Shown here piece by piece: positions 7,424 through 16,451 of a stretch of 64,000 nt of DNA. This stretch comes from an uncultured Acetatifactor sp. (lineage in GTDB: Bacteria > Bacillota > Clostridia > Lachnospirales > Lachnospiraceae), in contig CANQEH010000009.1 in NCBI GenBank assembly GCA_947594835.1, positions 1 through 64,000 of the forward strand, in the 5' to 3' direction. Below the pieces are notes generated by a model. That model ran no database searches. It saw nothing but the letters and a program-made list of their open reading frames with translations, and had not been told where the DNA came from. Each line of letters opens with the position of its first letter. Position 1 is the stretch's first letter. Both the position numbers and the translations under genes were made by a program.

Positions 7424-7984
7424 ATGACAGAGGATTTGACGATCATTGGCGAAGAAGCGTACCGGGCGGCAAAGGAATTGCTGGAGGAGGCGAAGCTGAA
7501 GGAGGGGCAGCTCTTTGTGGTGGGCTGTTCCACCAGCGAAGTGGGCGGTGTGGCGATTGGGACGTTTTCCAGCCCGGAGCTTGCGGAGGTGGTGTTTGGG
7601 GGAATCTATCAAGCCACACAGGAGGCGGGAGTATATCTGGCAGCCCAGTGCTGTGAGCACTTAAACCGGGCCTTAGTGCTGGAGGAGGAAGCGGCGCAGA
7701 GGTATGGCTATGAAACGGTAAATGCAGTGCCCCAGCCCAAGGCTGGAGGGTCTTTTGCCACGGCGGCCTACAAGGCCTTCGAGCATCCTGTGGCTGTGGA
7801 GCACATCAAAGCCCATGCGGGGATGGATATCGGCGATACGCTGATTGGGATGCATTTGAGGGATGTGGCGGTTCCGGTGCGGATCCGCACGAAGGAAATC
7901 GGGGACGCCCATGTGGTGTGTGCCCGCACCAGGCCGAAGTATATCGGCGGCGAAAGGGCCGTCTATGACCTGGGGTTGGCGTAA
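7424..7984 (+). CDS. TIGR01440 / UPF0340 family protein
   Basis: The 186-residue protein belongs to the conserved UPF0340 (DUF436, YwlG-like) family of Firmicutes. Visible hallmarks are VVGCSTSEVGG near residue 27, QCCEHLNRALV near 70, PQPKAGGSFATAA and HIKAHAGMDIGDTLIGMHLR. The function is unknown; the conserved Cys/His residues suggest metal or small-molecule binding. The start at 7424 is chosen because AGGGGG lies 6 bases upstream and the family begins here; the frame stays open further upstream without a good site. It is divergent from ytaF and convergent with murG. Confidence 0.85.
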   Translation: MTEDLTIIGEEAYRAAKELLEEAKLKEGQLFVVGCSTSEVGGVAIGTFSSPELAEVVFGGIYQATQEAGVYLAAQCCEHLNRALVLEEEAAQRYGYETVNAVPQPKAGGSFATAAYKAFEHPVAVEHIKAHAGMDIGDTLIGMHLRDVAVPVRIRTKEIGDAHVVCARTRPKYIGGERAVYDLGLA

Positions 7985-8042
7985 AAAGTGCTTCTCCCGC
8001 CCACAGCCGGAGCTGCTGACAGAAGAAGCACGACGTCCTGGG

Positions 8043-9122
8043 CTATCTGGATTGTGAATCCTGCACTGCGCTTTGGATCAATTCCAAAATTGTCCTGGCG
8101 GAATCCATCTGGCTGCTCTTTGACATGGCATCGCAGTAGGTCTGCCGGGAGAGATAAACCTCTCTTGTTTTTTCTGCCAGAAGTTCCGGGGTCAGATCGT
8201 CTTCTGTTAACACCAGGGAAAATCCCTGGGACGCGAAGGACTGCGCATTTAAGAGCTGATCCCCCCGGCTGCTGGAGGCGGGCAGGGGAATCAGGATGTT
8301 TGGCTTTTTTAACGCCAGGAGTTCGCAGATGGCGTTGGCTCCCGCCCGGGAGATGACGACGTCCGCCATGGCGAACAGATCCTTTAATTCATCCTTAATG
8401 TACTCAAATTGTTTATAGCGGGGCGTATTCAACAGCAGGTTATCCATCTTCCCCTTGCCGCACAGGTGAACCACCTGAAAGTCGGTTAAGAGGCTGGGAA
8501 GCGCCTCCCGCACAATCTTGTTTACGTTGGCCGCGCCCAGACTGCCGCCGATGACCATCACAACGGGCATATTTGCGCTAAAACCGCAAAAATCAAGCCC
8601 CGCCAGCTTGTTGCCGTGGGAGAGCTCCTCCCGGATGGGGGAGCCGGTGAGGACGGCTTTGTCCTCCGGCAGCAGCTTTAAGGTCTCGGGAAAATTGCAG
8701 CATACCTTTTGGGCCACAGGGATACAGAGCTTATTGGCAAGCCCGGGGGTCATGTCGGATTCGTGGATGAGGCAGGGGATTTTGAGGGACGCTGCGGCCC
8801 GCACCACCGGGACGCTGACAAATCCCCCTTTGGAGAATACGACATCCGGCCGATAGGACTTCAAAAACTTGCGGGCCTCTGAAAAACCTTTCATCACCCG
8901 GAAGGGGTCGGTCACATTTTTGATGTCCAGATAACGTCTGAATTTTCCGGTAGAAATTCCCACATAGGGAAGATCAAAATCACCGATCAGTTTCTTTTCA
9001 ATGCCGTCGTAAGACCCCATGTAGGTAATTTCAAATCCGGCCTCCCTTAAGGCAGGCAGCAGGGCAATATTGGGGGTCACGTGTCCGGCGCTCCCCCCGC
9101 CCGTCAAAACTATTTTTTTCAT
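8043..9122 (-). CDS. murG: UDP-GlcNAc:lipid I transferase MurG
   Basis: The 359-residue glycosyltransferase (GT28) adds GlcNAc to lipid I to make lipid II at the inner face of the membrane. Seen directly: the N-terminal glycine-rich loop TGGGSAGHV, KGGFVSVPV, HESDMTPGLANK and, in the C-terminal UDP-GlcNAc domain, GGSLGA, SRAGANAICEL and the PASSSRGDQLLNA segment. Full length for the family. It stands outside the usual mur/fts cluster, as in many clostridia. The TSCPD gene lies 32 bp upstream on the same strand. Confidence 0.95.
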   Translation of the reverse strand: MKKIVLTGGGSAGHVTPNIALLPALREAGFEITYMGSYDGIEKKLIGDFDLPYVGISTGKFRRYLDIKNVTDPFRVMKGFSEARKFLKSYRPDVVFSKGGFVSVPVVRAAASLKIPCLIHESDMTPGLANKLCIPVAQKVCCNFPETLKLLPEDKAVLTGSPIREELSHGNKLAGLDFCGFSANMPVVMVIGGSLGAANVNKIVREALPSLLTDFQVVHLCGKGKMDNLLLNTPRYKQFEYIKDELKDLFAMADVVISRAGANAICELLALKKPNILIPLPASSSRGDQLLNAQSFASQGFSLVLTEDDLTPELLAEKTREVYLSRQTYCDAMSKSSQMDSARTILELIQSAVQDSQSR

Positions 9123-9154
9123 AGAGGAACCCTTTCAGAAACACAAGCGATCTT

Positions 9155-9391
9155 TTATACCATACTCTCCAGGGCCCGGGCCAGCTGGTCGGGGCAGGAG
9201 GTGGGCTTTGCGCCGCAGCGGATGCCTTTCAGCCGACGGATCGCCTCCTGGGGCGTCATTCCCTTCACCAGAGCGCTGATGCCCTGCAGGTTTCCGTTGC
9301 AGCCGCCGAGAAACGAAACGGAATCGATCACGCCGTCTTTGAGTGTGATGTCGATTTCCTGGGAACAGGTTCCCTGTGTCTGATATTTCAT
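9155..9391 (-). CDS. TSCPD domain protein, TIGR03905 family
   Basis: The 78-residue protein consists of one TSCPD domain: it starts MKYQTQGTCSQEI, has GGCNGNLQGI near residue 30 and ends GIRCGAKPTSCPDQLARAL, with conserved cysteines in CNG, RCG and SCPD. TSCPD domains occur at the C-terminus of class II ribonucleotide reductases and as small stand-alone proteins of unknown role; metal binding by the cysteines is inferred. AAGGGTG precedes the start. It lies just upstream of murG and may be co-transcribed with it. Confidence 0.85.
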   Translation of the reverse strand: MKYQTQGTCSQEIDITLKDGVIDSVSFLGGCNGNLQGISALVKGMTPQEAIRRLKGIRCGAKPTSCPDQLARALESMV

Positions 9392-9732
9392 AGATTATCA
9401 CCCTTCCTTCCATAGGATATTCATTACTTCTTATTCTAGCTTTCAGGGCCTTTTTTGTCAATCAAATCCCCCGTAGGAGCGTCTTGGAAAGCAGGCTTTC
9501 CAGGCTGAGGCAGACAGAGGCTGTGTCCGGCAAAAGGCCGGGGCGCTGTGCGCCGTCTGCAGGGCGGCAGGCTGATGTGTCCAAACTGTGCCCAAAAAAG
9601 GCAGGATATGGGAAACGCTGTCGCAAATCCCAGAAACTTTGGGATGAAAACTTCTGTCAAAGCAGGAATAAATCAGTTAAAATAAAGACACAATGGAGCC
9701 GGATCTGGGGATGCTCCGGAATGGAGACAATG
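9392..9732. other. Intergenic region, short hairpins only
   Basis: There is no convincing ORF here. Short inverted repeats occur (GGAAAGCAGGCTTTCC near 9487, GGCAAAAGGCC near 9527, TCCCAGAAACTTTGGGA near 9628). A TAAAAT at about 9678 is a possible -10 for the downstream membrane protein. Confidence 0.4.
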
Positions 9733-10551
9733 ATGTTTGAGATTTTTGCTGAGGAAGCTGTGATAACGTCCTTAATGTCCGCCTGTATGGCGGTAAGTCT
9801 GTTTCTGCGGGTGCTTTTGGGGCTTTTGTACCGCAACATGATCCGGGAGGCGGACAATATGGCCTCGACCAACAACAAAATGCTGAAACAGTGCAAGCTG
9901 AAATTTGCCAACTGCTATCAGCTCAGCAACGGTGTGGCAAACATCCCGGTTTTTGTGGACAAGTTCATCAGCCGGCTGAGCATCGGGCATCTTTCCTTTC
10001 ATATGATGTATCACCTGTCCGGCCAGGCCATGCTTTTATCGGTGGTGTTCTCTGGCGTGGGCGTCTGTAAGAGCATTGCAGGGGGGAAGACTTTGGGCGA
10101 TATCCTGCCCTTCTATATCGTGAGCCTTCTGGGGCTTTATCTGTATTTCTCCGTGTCCACTGTCATGGATATCAAGGGGAAGCGGAGGGTGCTGAAAATC
10201 AATCTGGTAGACTATCTGGAAAACCATCTCTCCCCGAGGATCGACGTCACCAACCAGGATATCGAAATGCTCTACGGGGAGGACTTTGACGCCAGCCGGT
10301 ATGGGTCAGCGAAACGTCTTGGCGGGGAGCGCGGCAGGAAGAACCGCAGGACGGTGGAGCTGATGCCCATCCGGGGAAAGCTGACGCCAGAGGAAAAGCG
10401 GGATCTGCTGACGGTGACGGAGGGGCTTTCGGGACAGTTTGGCAAGGACGGGCAGGAGGAGTCTGCGGAGGCGCAGAGCAATGTACGGCGGGGGATCTCT
10501 GCCGCAGAGGAGGAACTGGAAGCGCTTCTGAAGGAGTTTCTGATGACATGA
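9733..10551 (+). CDS. Hypothetical membrane protein
   Basis: I do not recognise a family. The start at 9733 is favoured because GGAG lies 6 bases upstream; ATGs at 9721 and 9730 are alternatives. It encodes about 272 residues: a span near residues 10-32 (TSLMSACMAVSLFLRVLLGL), a polar stretch rich in Asn/Lys (NMASTNNKMLKQCKLKFANC), two further spans (MLLSVVFSGVGV and PFYIVSLLGLYLYFSV), then a long charged cytoplasmic tail with LTPEEKRDLL and a Glu-rich end. The layout suggests a small membrane-anchored protein with a cytoplasmic regulatory tail. It has its own likely promoter and sits upstream of pgi. Confidence 0.6.
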   Translation: MFEIFAEEAVITSLMSACMAVSLFLRVLLGLLYRNMIREADNMASTNNKMLKQCKLKFANCYQLSNGVANIPVFVDKFISRLSIGHLSFHMMYHLSGQAMLLSVVFSGVGVCKSIAGGKTLGDILPFYIVSLLGLYLYFSVSTVMDIKGKRRVLKINLVDYLENHLSPRIDVTNQDIEMLYGEDFDASRYGSAKRLGGERGRKNRRTVELMPIRGKLTPEEKRDLLTVTEGLSGQFGKDGQEESAEAQSNVRRGISAAEEELEALLKEFLMT

Positions 10552-10561
10552 TTGATTTTGC

Positions 10562-10590
10562 TTGAATTTACCAGATATCTTTGCTACACT
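10562..10590 (+). promoter_or_regulatory. Promoter of pgi
   Basis: TTGAAT (10562-10567) and TACACT (10585-10590) are 17 bp apart, about 45 bp before the pgi start. Confidence 0.6.
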
Positions 10591-10640
10591 TAGGACGAAA
10601 GCCAAAGGCAGGCTTTCAATCTGAAAAAAGGAGCGAGGAT

Positions 10641-11990
10641 ATGAGCAGACAAGTTACTTTTGACTATTCCAAGGCCGCATCTTTCCTCTCGCAGGAAGAG
10701 ATCGGCTATATGAAGAAGCTGACGCTGGACGCCAAGGAGGTTCTGGTGTCTAAGAGCGGCGCGGGAAATGATTTCCTGGGCTGGATCGACCTGCCGGTGG
10801 ACTATGACAAGGAGGAGTTTTCCAGGATTAAGGAGGCGGCCAGAAAGATCCAGAGCGATTCGGAAGTGCTTCTGGTCATCGGCATCGGCGGTTCCTATCT
10901 GGGAGCCCGGGCGGCCATCGAGTTTTTGGGCCACAGCTTTTATAATGTCCTTGGCAGGGACAAGCGCAAGACCCCGGAGATTTATTTCTGCGGAAATTCC
11001 ATCAGTTCTACTTATCTAAAGCACCTGATGGATGTGGTGGGGGACAGGGATTTCTCCATCAATATGATCTCCAAGTCCGGCACCACCACGGAGCCTGCCA
11101 TCGCGTTCCGCGTTTTCAAGGAACTGCTGGAGAAAAAGTATGGGAAAGAGGAGGCGGCCAAGAGGATTTACGCCACCACGGACAAGGCCCGGGGAAGCTT
11201 AAAGCACCTGGCAGACGAGGAGGGCTATGCAACCTTTGTGGTGCCCGATGACGTGGGAGGGCGTTTCTCCGTTCTCACCGCCGTGGGACTGCTTCCCATC
11301 GCGGTCAGCGGTGCGGATATCAACAAGCTGATGGAAGGCGCAGCCAGCGGAAGAAAGCGTGCTCTGGAAAACAGCTTTGAGGAGAATGATGCGCTTCAGT
11401 ATGCGGCCCTTCGGAATATCCTGCTGCGCAAGGGCAAGACGGTGGAGATTCTGGCCAATTACGAGCCTTCGGTGCACTATGTGGCCGAGTGGTGGAAGCA
11501 GCTTTACGGCGAGAGCGAGGGCAAGGATCAAAAGGGCCTGTTCCCCGCCAGTGTGGATCTGACCACGGATTTACATTCCATGGGACAGTATATTCAGGAC
11601 GGCGCAAGATTTTTGTTTGAGACGGTGATCGATGTGGAGACTTCCCGGGAGGAGATCATCATCGGCACGGAGCCTGTGGACTTAGACGGCTTAAATTATC
11701 TGGCAGGCAAGACGGTGGACTTTGTGAACAAGAGCGCCATGAACGGGACGGTTCTGGCACACACTGACGGCCAGGTGCCCAACCTGATGATCCATATCCC
11801 CGAGGTAAACGAGTTTTACCTGGGCGAGCTGTTCTATTTCTTTGAGTTTGCCTGCGGCGTCAGCGGCTATCTGTTGGGCGTAAATCCCTTCAACCAGCCC
11901 GGCGTGGAGAGCTACAAGAAGAATATGTTTGCGCTGCTTGGCAAGCCCGGCTACGAGGAGCAGAGGGAAGCCCTGCTAAAGAGACTGTAA
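10641..11990 (+). CDS. pgi: Glucose-6-phosphate isomerase
   Basis: The 449-residue enzyme interconverts glucose-6-phosphate and fructose-6-phosphate. Motifs seen: [13 protein letters not shown] near residue 75, [10 protein letters not shown] near 145 (phosphate-binding loop), [11 protein letters not shown] (PGI signature 1 region), the catalytic Glu region [33 protein letters not shown], and the C-terminal [14 protein letters not shown] signature with the essential Lys. Length equals the Bacillus-type enzyme. Start chosen at MSRQVTF because AAAAGGAGCGAGG precedes it. It has its own promoter and ends at a strong terminator, so it is monocistronic. Confidence 0.96.
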   Translation: MSRQVTFDYSKAASFLSQEEIGYMKKLTLDAKEVLVSKSGAGNDFLGWIDLPVDYDKEEFSRIKEAARKIQSDSEVLLVIGIGGSYLGARAAIEFLGHSFYNVLGRDKRKTPEIYFCGNSISSTYLKHLMDVVGDRDFSINMISKSGTTTEPAIAFRVFKELLEKKYGKEEAAKRIYATTDKARGSLKHLADEEGYATFVVPDDVGGRFSVLTAVGLLPIAVSGADINKLMEGAASGRKRALENSFEENDALQYAALRNILLRKGKTVEILANYEPSVHYVAEWWKQLYGESEGKDQKGLFPASVDLTTDLHSMGQYIQDGARFLFETVIDVETSREEIIIGTEPVDLDGLNYLAGKTVDFVNKSAMNGTVLAHTDGQVPNLMIHIPEVNEFYLGELFYFFEFACGVSGYLLGVNPFNQPGVESYKKNMFALLGKPGYEEQREALLKRL

Positions 11991-12003
11991 GCGATTGGGA
12001 CAA

Positions 12004-12036
12004 AATGCACTCTGCCAGTGGGCAGAGTGCATTTTT
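12004..12036 (+). terminator. Terminator of pgi
   Basis: A perfect 13-bp stem (AATGCACTCTGCC, 12004-12016, with 12021-12033), loop AGTG, runs into a T-run. Confidence 0.9.
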
Positions 12037-12053
12037 ATGGCACGGAGGTTGGT

Positions 12054-13016
12054 ATGAAAATCGTGATTTTGGAGCGGGACAGCGTGGGGACGGATGTGTC
12101 CGTGGACGGTATCAGGGAGTTTGGCGAGGTGGACATTTACCGCAACACGGTAACGCCGGAAGAAGTACGGGAGCGGGTAAAGGATGCGGACATCGTAATC
12201 GCCAACAAATCCCCGCTGCGGGAGGAGACGTTAAAGGATGCGCCTCACATCAAGCTGATCTGCGAGTTTGCCACGGGCTACGACAACTGCGACCTGGCCT
12301 ATCTGGCCAGCCGCGGCATCAAGGTGGCCAACGTAAGGGATTACTGTACCGACATGGTGGCCCAGCACACCTTTACGCTGGCGTTAGCGCTTTCCCAGAA
12401 ACTGGCCCACTACGATCACTATGTAAAGAGCGGCCAGTACAGCGCCCAGGACAGGTTCTCTAACTTTGACCTGCCCTTTACGGAGCTGGCGGGGAAGACC
12501 TGGGGCATTGTGGGAATGGGTAACATCGGAAGAAGGGTGGCAAAGATTGCTGCGGCCTTCGGCTGTAAAGTGATTTTCCACTCCGTGACGGGAAAGAGCA
12601 GCGTCTCCGAATATCCCAGGGTGGATAAGGACACACTGCTTGCAGAGAGCGATTTTTTGTCCCTGCACTGCCCTTTGAGCGACCTGTCCCGGAACTTCAT
12701 TGACGCAGAAGCGCTGAAGAAAATGAAGAAGACGGCGGTGCTCATCAACGTGGCGAGAGGGCCTGTGGTGGACAATAGGGCTTTGTACGAGGCGCTGACG
12801 TCGGGAGAGATTGCGGCGGCAGGCTTAGATGTGGTGGAGAAGGAGCCTTTGGAGGAAAGCAATCCCTTAAGCGGGCTGAAGGACAGCAGCAGGCTGATTA
12901 TCACGCCCCATCTTGCCTGGGCCAGCGTAGAGGCCCGCACCCGGTGCGTGGAGGAGGCCTGCAAAAACATCGCCGCATTTTTGAAGGGCGAGGAGCGCAA
13001 TCTGGTAACCCCTTGA
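12054..13016 (+). CDS. D-isomer-specific 2-hydroxyacid dehydrogenase
   Basis: The 320-residue NAD-dependent dehydrogenase has the two-domain formate/glycerate dehydrogenase fold. Seen: the catalytic-domain segment CEFATGYDNCDL; the dinucleotide loop GIVGMGNIGRRVA near residue 150; LHCPLSDLSRNFI; NVARGPVVD with the substrate Arg; the catalytic Glu region EKEPLEESNPL; and HLAWAS with the catalytic His. Likely substrates are D-lactate, glycerate or hydroxypyruvate, which cannot be told apart here. GGAGG lies 5 bases upstream of the ATG. The start immediately follows the pgi terminator, so it needs its own promoter or leakage. Confidence 0.88.
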   Translation: MKIVILERDSVGTDVSVDGIREFGEVDIYRNTVTPEEVRERVKDADIVIANKSPLREETLKDAPHIKLICEFATGYDNCDLAYLASRGIKVANVRDYCTDMVAQHTFTLALALSQKLAHYDHYVKSGQYSAQDRFSNFDLPFTELAGKTWGIVGMGNIGRRVAKIAAAFGCKVIFHSVTGKSSVSEYPRVDKDTLLAESDFLSLHCPLSDLSRNFIDAEALKKMKKTAVLINVARGPVVDNRALYEALTSGEIAAAGLDVVEKEPLEESNPLSGLKDSSRLIITPHLAWASVEARTRCVEEACKNIAAFLKGEERNLVTP

Positions 13017-13089
13017 CAAGGCATGGGATTCATAGTAAGTTAGACGGGAACGAAAGGCAGAGCCGCTTTGTCGGCGGAAAAGAGGACGG

Positions 13090-13521
13090 ATGATCGAAAA
13101 AATAAAAGCACTCTGGATAAAATACGAAGAAATCATCGCTTACCTGATCGTGGGCGTGCTGACCACCATTGTGTCGCTGGGCGCAAAATTTCTGGTAAAT
13201 TATATTTTCTTTGACAACACCATGTACCCCGACCCTGTGCAGAACGCCATCTTAAGTATGGTCAACTGGACTTCCGGCGTGATCTTTGCCTATTTTACCA
13301 ACCGTCGTTTTGTGTTTAAGAGCCATGAGCCCATACGAAAAGAGGCCCCGAAATTTGTGCTTTCCAGGGTCTCTACGCTGATCTTGGACGCGGTGCTCAT
13401 GCAGGTGCTGACCCCCTTGGGGGTGGATCTTATCATCGCCACCGGCATCTCTGCCGTGGCGGTCACCGTTGCCAATTATGTGTTCAGTAAAATTTTTGTG
13501 TTCCAGGGGAAGAAAGCCTAA
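13090..13521 (+). CDS. GtrA family protein
   Basis: The 143-residue membrane protein has four predicted spans and the GtrA hallmarks YLIVGVLTTIVSLGAKF at the first span and NWTSGVIFAYFTNRRFVF between spans 2 and 3, ending in NYVFSKIFVF. GtrA-like proteins are thought to help move undecaprenyl-phosphate-linked sugars across the membrane for glycosylation of wall polymers. No glycosyltransferase partner is next to it, so its pathway is unknown. It ends with a 4-bp convergent overlap with mtnN. Confidence 0.88.
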   Translation: MIEKIKALWIKYEEIIAYLIVGVLTTIVSLGAKFLVNYIFFDNTMYPDPVQNAILSMVNWTSGVIFAYFTNRRFVFKSHEPIRKEAPKFVLSRVSTLILDAVLMQVLTPLGVDLIIATGISAVAVTVANYVFSKIFVFQGKKA

Positions 13522-14216
13522 AGGCGGCGGAGCATCTCCGCTGTCAGCGCGGCGGAATGTTTGGCCGCCGCGGCTTCAAATACAGGGTACTCCATTTCGG
13601 AACTGTCATCCGCTTTGTCTGAGATGGCCCGGATGATGACAAAGGGGATATGATTCAGATAAGCGCCGTGGGCGATGGCTGCGCCTTCCATTTCCGCGCA
13701 ATCCCCGCCGAACTGCGCAATCAGGCGGTCTTTTACCTCTCTGTTTGCGATGAACTGATCGCCGCTTAAGACCCGGCCCAACACTGCGTGGATATCCGGG
13801 TTTACTTTCTCGCAGGCCGCTTTCGCGATCTCTGCCATCTGCCTGTCCGCAGGAAATTCCCTAAGCCCCAGTTGGGGGACTTCTCCGGGCTGATAGCCGA
13901 AGATGGTGGCGTCCACATCGTGGTAGAGCGCATCGGTGGAGATCAGGATGTCGCCGATGTCCAGCCTGGCGTTTAAGGAGCCTGCCACGCCGGTGTTGAT
14001 GATATGGGTGACCCCAAATAAGTCCGCCAGCATCTGCACGCACAGGGCAGCGTTTACCTTGCCCACGCCGCTTCGGACGATCACGACTTCCTTCCCCTCA
14101 AGGGTTCCTTCCCAAAATTCCATGCCGGCTCTTTTCTCTGTTCTGGAGACCGTCATCTGAGCCTTTAAAGCTTCGACCTCCAGTTCCATTGCGCCGATGA
14201 TTCCAATTTTACTCAT
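13518..14216 (-). CDS. mtnN: 5'-methylthioadenosine/SAH nucleosidase
   Basis: The 232-residue nucleosidase (Pfs) cleaves S-adenosylhomocysteine and methylthioadenosine to adenine and the ribosyl product. Seen: MSKIGIIGAMELEVEAL with the catalytic Glu, VVIVRSGVGKVNAA, INTGVAGSL, GDQFI and EMEGAAIAH (purine and ribose binding), and RAISDKAD with the catalytic Asp. The start at MSKIG is preceded by AGAGGAA. It lies 92 bp downstream of luxS on the same strand; together they form the two-step SAH to S-ribosylhomocysteine to homocysteine plus DPD (autoinducer-2) route. Confidence 0.95.
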   Translation of the reverse strand: MSKIGIIGAMELEVEALKAQMTVSRTEKRAGMEFWEGTLEGKEVVIVRSGVGKVNAALCVQMLADLFGVTHIINTGVAGSLNARLDIGDILISTDALYHDVDATIFGYQPGEVPQLGLREFPADRQMAEIAKAACEKVNPDIHAVLGRVLSGDQFIANREVKDRLIAQFGGDCAEMEGAAIAHGAYLNHIPFVIIRAISDKADDSSEMEYPVFEAAAAKHSAALTAEMLRRL

Positions 14217-14308
14217 TTTTATGTTCCTCTTTTTCATATTTGCCTTTTGATGACAGATTGTCCAGTCTGGCATGGAAGGTTTATCTTTAAACTGTCGCGC
14301 AGCCCATC

Positions 14309-14788
14309 TCACTGGGGATAGGTCAATCTGCTCTCGTCTATCTGTTCCAGCACTTCCTCCAGATATTTTTTGGCCAGATATTTTGCCATATTCAGGTTCA
14401 TGTCCAGATAATTGCCGCAGTCCTTCGGATCTGCGCCGGGAACCTGGCCCTCAAAATCGCGGATAAACTCATACATCTCTTTGATCAGGGGCACAATGTC
14501 CTGGGAGCTGAGGTCGCCTGCCAGCAGGAGATAAAAGCCGGTGCGGCAGCCCATGGGGCCGAAATAGATGGTCCTGTCCTTGTATTGGGGATGGTTGCGC
14601 AGGAAGGTGGCGCCCAGGTGCTCGATGGTGTGCACCTCTGCGGTGTTCATCACCGGCTCCTCATTGGGGCTTGTCATGCGCAGGTCAAAGGTGGTGACGG
14701 TCTCTGCGCCGATCTTGTCCTTCCGGGACACATAGATGCCGGGCTGCAGCTTGATGTGGTCTATGGTGAAGCTCGCGATTTTTTCCAT
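14309..14788 (-). CDS. luxS: S-ribosylhomocysteine lyase LuxS
   Basis: The 159-residue enzyme cleaves S-ribosylhomocysteine to homocysteine and DPD, the precursor of autoinducer-2. The metal ligands are H53 and H57 in HTIEHL and C124 in DCGNYLD; C81 in GPMGCRTGFYL is the catalytic Cys; Glu56 is the general base. A GAAAGGAAG ribosome site precedes the start. First gene of the luxS-mtnN unit. No SAM riboswitch or T-box was recognised upstream. Confidence 0.96.
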   Translation of the reverse strand: MEKIASFTIDHIKLQPGIYVSRKDKIGAETVTTFDLRMTSPNEEPVMNTAEVHTIEHLGATFLRNHPQYKDRTIYFGPMGCRTGFYLLLAGDLSSQDIVPLIKEMYEFIRDFEGQVPGADPKDCGNYLDMNLNMAKYLAKKYLEEVLEQIDESRLTYPQ

Positions 14789-14852
14789 AGGTCGTTCTTC
14801 CTTTCTTCCGTCGCGGACGGCAGTGGTTTCGGCCGGATCGGGCCGTGCTTTC

Positions 14853-14858
14853 AGTATA
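14853..14858 (-). promoter_or_regulatory. Probable -10 element of luxS-mtnN
   Basis: TATACT on the minus strand lies about 65 bp before the luxS start. No clear -35 is seen at the right distance. Confidence 0.4.
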
Positions 14859-14884
14859 CACTGATCTTGCGGGAAAGGAAATAC

Positions 14885-15676
14885 CTAATTTATTTTATCC
14901 GCCAGGGCAAACTGGGCTTCCAGCCGGAGACGGATGGGCAGCAGCAGGAGAAAGCCCGCCAGGCCGTACAGGGCTGCGGAAAGGATCAGTGGGACGCAGA
15001 CGCCGATGACACGAATGTCATTTGACGGGCTGCTGAGAAAATCTGCCGCAAACGTGGCAAGATTCAGGCAGCTGATCAGCAGGCCCGTGACGAGAAACGT
15101 GTCCTGGGCCAGCCTGACAGCGGCTTTTGCAAGCAAGAGCGCCTGGGCGGAGGAAGGTTCCTTTTTTCCAACGGCCAGCGCAAAGGAGTTTAAAAAGGGC
15201 CTGCCCAGCCGCGTGACCAGCAGAAACAGCGCCGTGAGAAACAGCATACAGAGCAGGGCGGAGGCGTCGTTTGCCAGCTGGAAGAACGCATCCAGGCCGC
15301 CTGGGCCCACGTTGATGTATGTGATAAAAACGATCACACACAAGCTTGCCGCGGCCGCGGCCAGGATGCCCCAGGGAGAGGCCTGCTGATTTTTTCTGGT
15401 ATCTTCGTTGTCCTGCATGAGGCAGATGATATTTTCCTCCGCCTTTTTTGGGTAGCTTTCCACGGGTAAGCGCTCTCCTGACAACAGCTCGTTGACGCTG
15501 ATGTGCAGGAATTCACACAAGGGCAGGACAGAGGACATCTCCGGCATCCCCTTGCCGCACTCCCACTTGGAAACGGTTTTGCTGCTGACGCCGATGGCAT
15601 CCGCAAGCTGTTGCTGTGTCATACCCTGTTCTTTCCGAAGTTCGGAGAGAAACCCGCCAATTTTTTTCTGATCCAT
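14885..15676 (-). CDS. XRE-family regulator with membrane domain
   Basis: The 263-residue protein has an N-terminal helix-turn-helix (residues about 6-60: LRKEQGMTQQQLADAIGVSS then KTVSKWECGKGMPE) and four or five membrane spans in the rest. Membrane-anchored XRE regulators of this plan are common in Lachnospiraceae and Erysipelotrichia, where they often control neighbouring membrane or transport genes; the signal is unknown. GGAGG lies 7 bases before the chosen ATG. It lies downstream of reverse rubrerythrin but is separated from it by a terminator, so it has its own promoter. Confidence 0.85.
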   Translation of the reverse strand: MDQKKIGGFLSELRKEQGMTQQQLADAIGVSSKTVSKWECGKGMPEMSSVLPLCEFLHISVNELLSGERLPVESYPKKAEENIICLMQDNEDTRKNQQASPWGILAAAAASLCVIVFITYINVGPGGLDAFFQLANDASALLCMLFLTALFLLVTRLGRPFLNSFALAVGKKEPSSAQALLLAKAAVRLAQDTFLVTGLLISCLNLATFAADFLSSPSNDIRVIGVCVPLILSAALYGLAGFLLLLPIRLRLEAQFALADKIN

Positions 15677-15780
15677 AATCAATCCTCCTGTTCTGTTGTG
15701 GATGTGTCTTGTCTTTAGAATAGAGCAGTTTTCCATCCAGAAACAACCCATCTTCCGTAGGAACAGGTCTGCGCGCCGTA

Positions 15781-15794
15781 GGGAAGCGCTTCCC
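15781..15794. promoter_or_regulatory. 14-bp perfect palindrome, possible operator
   Basis: GGGAAGCGCTTCCC lies about 105 bp upstream of the XRE regulator start, between its coding region and the terminator of the preceding gene. Its position suits an operator for autoregulation; binding is not shown. Confidence 0.35.
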
Positions 15795-15802
15795 ACACAT
15801 AA

Positions 15803-15836
15803 AAGGGCGCGGAAAAACTGGTTCTTCCGCGCCCTT
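15803..15836 (-). terminator. Terminator of reverse rubrerythrin gene
   Basis: A 12-bp stem (15803-15814 with 15825-15836, AAGGGCGCGGAA) is followed on the minus strand by TTTTATG. Confidence 0.8.
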
Positions 15837-15868
15837 GTTGGCTGTGCTTTTTATGTGCCGGCTTTTGT

Positions 15869-16408
15869 TTAGCTGAAGTATCTCTTCAACAGGCCCTCGA
15901 AAGCCTTTCCGTGTCTTGCCTCATCCTTTGCCATCTCATGTACGGTGTCATGGATTGCGTCAAGGCCAAGCTCTTTTGCTCTCTTTGCCAGGTCGGTCTT
16001 GCCTGCGGTAGCGCCGTTCTCAGCGTCCACTCTCATCTCCAGGTTCTTCTTGGTGGAATCGGTTACCACTTCGCCCAGGAGCTCAGCAAACTTGGAAGCG
16101 TGCTCTGCCTCCTCGAAAGCTGCCTTTTCCCAGTACATACCGATCTCGGGATAGCCCTCTCTGAAAGCAACCCTGGACATAGCCAGATACATACCAACCT
16201 CAGAGCACTCGCCCTCAAAGTTCATGCGCAGATCCTTTACGATATCCTCAGGAGCACCCTTTGCAACGCCTACTACGTGCTCGCTGGCCCAGGTCTTTTC
16301 ACCGGCCTGTGCCGTGAACTTGTCTGCAGGAGCATGGCAGAGAGGGCACTCAGCAGGGGGCATCTCTCCCTCGTAAACGTAACCGCACACTTGACATACA
16401 TACTTCAT
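15869..16408 (-). CDS. Reverse rubrerythrin (NADH/H2O2 peroxidase type)
   Basis: The 179-residue protein has the rubredoxin domain first (residues 1-40: [13 protein letters not shown] then CPLCHA, four iron-binding cysteines) and the ferritin-like diiron domain second ([41 protein letters not shown]). This reversed order defines reverse rubrerythrins, which in clostridia reduce hydrogen peroxide and oxygen. It marks an anaerobe coping with O2. AAAGGAGAA precedes the start and a TTGACA/TATAAT promoter lies upstream. Monocistronic. Confidence 0.92.
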   Translation of the reverse strand: MKYVCQVCGYVYEGEMPPAECPLCHAPADKFTAQAGEKTWASEHVVGVAKGAPEDIVKDLRMNFEGECSEVGMYLAMSRVAFREGYPEIGMYWEKAAFEEAEHASKFAELLGEVVTDSTKKNLEMRVDAENGATAGKTDLAKRAKELGLDAIHDTVHEMAKDEARHGKAFEGLLKRYFS

Positions 16409-16451
16409 AGATCGTTCTCCTTTCAAGAATGGTAATTATGTTGTATCTTGT

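Noticed and set aside
14789..14884. SAM or SAH riboswitch upstream of luxS
   Set aside because: The leader is short and shows none of the conserved pairing or core sequences of these riboswitches.
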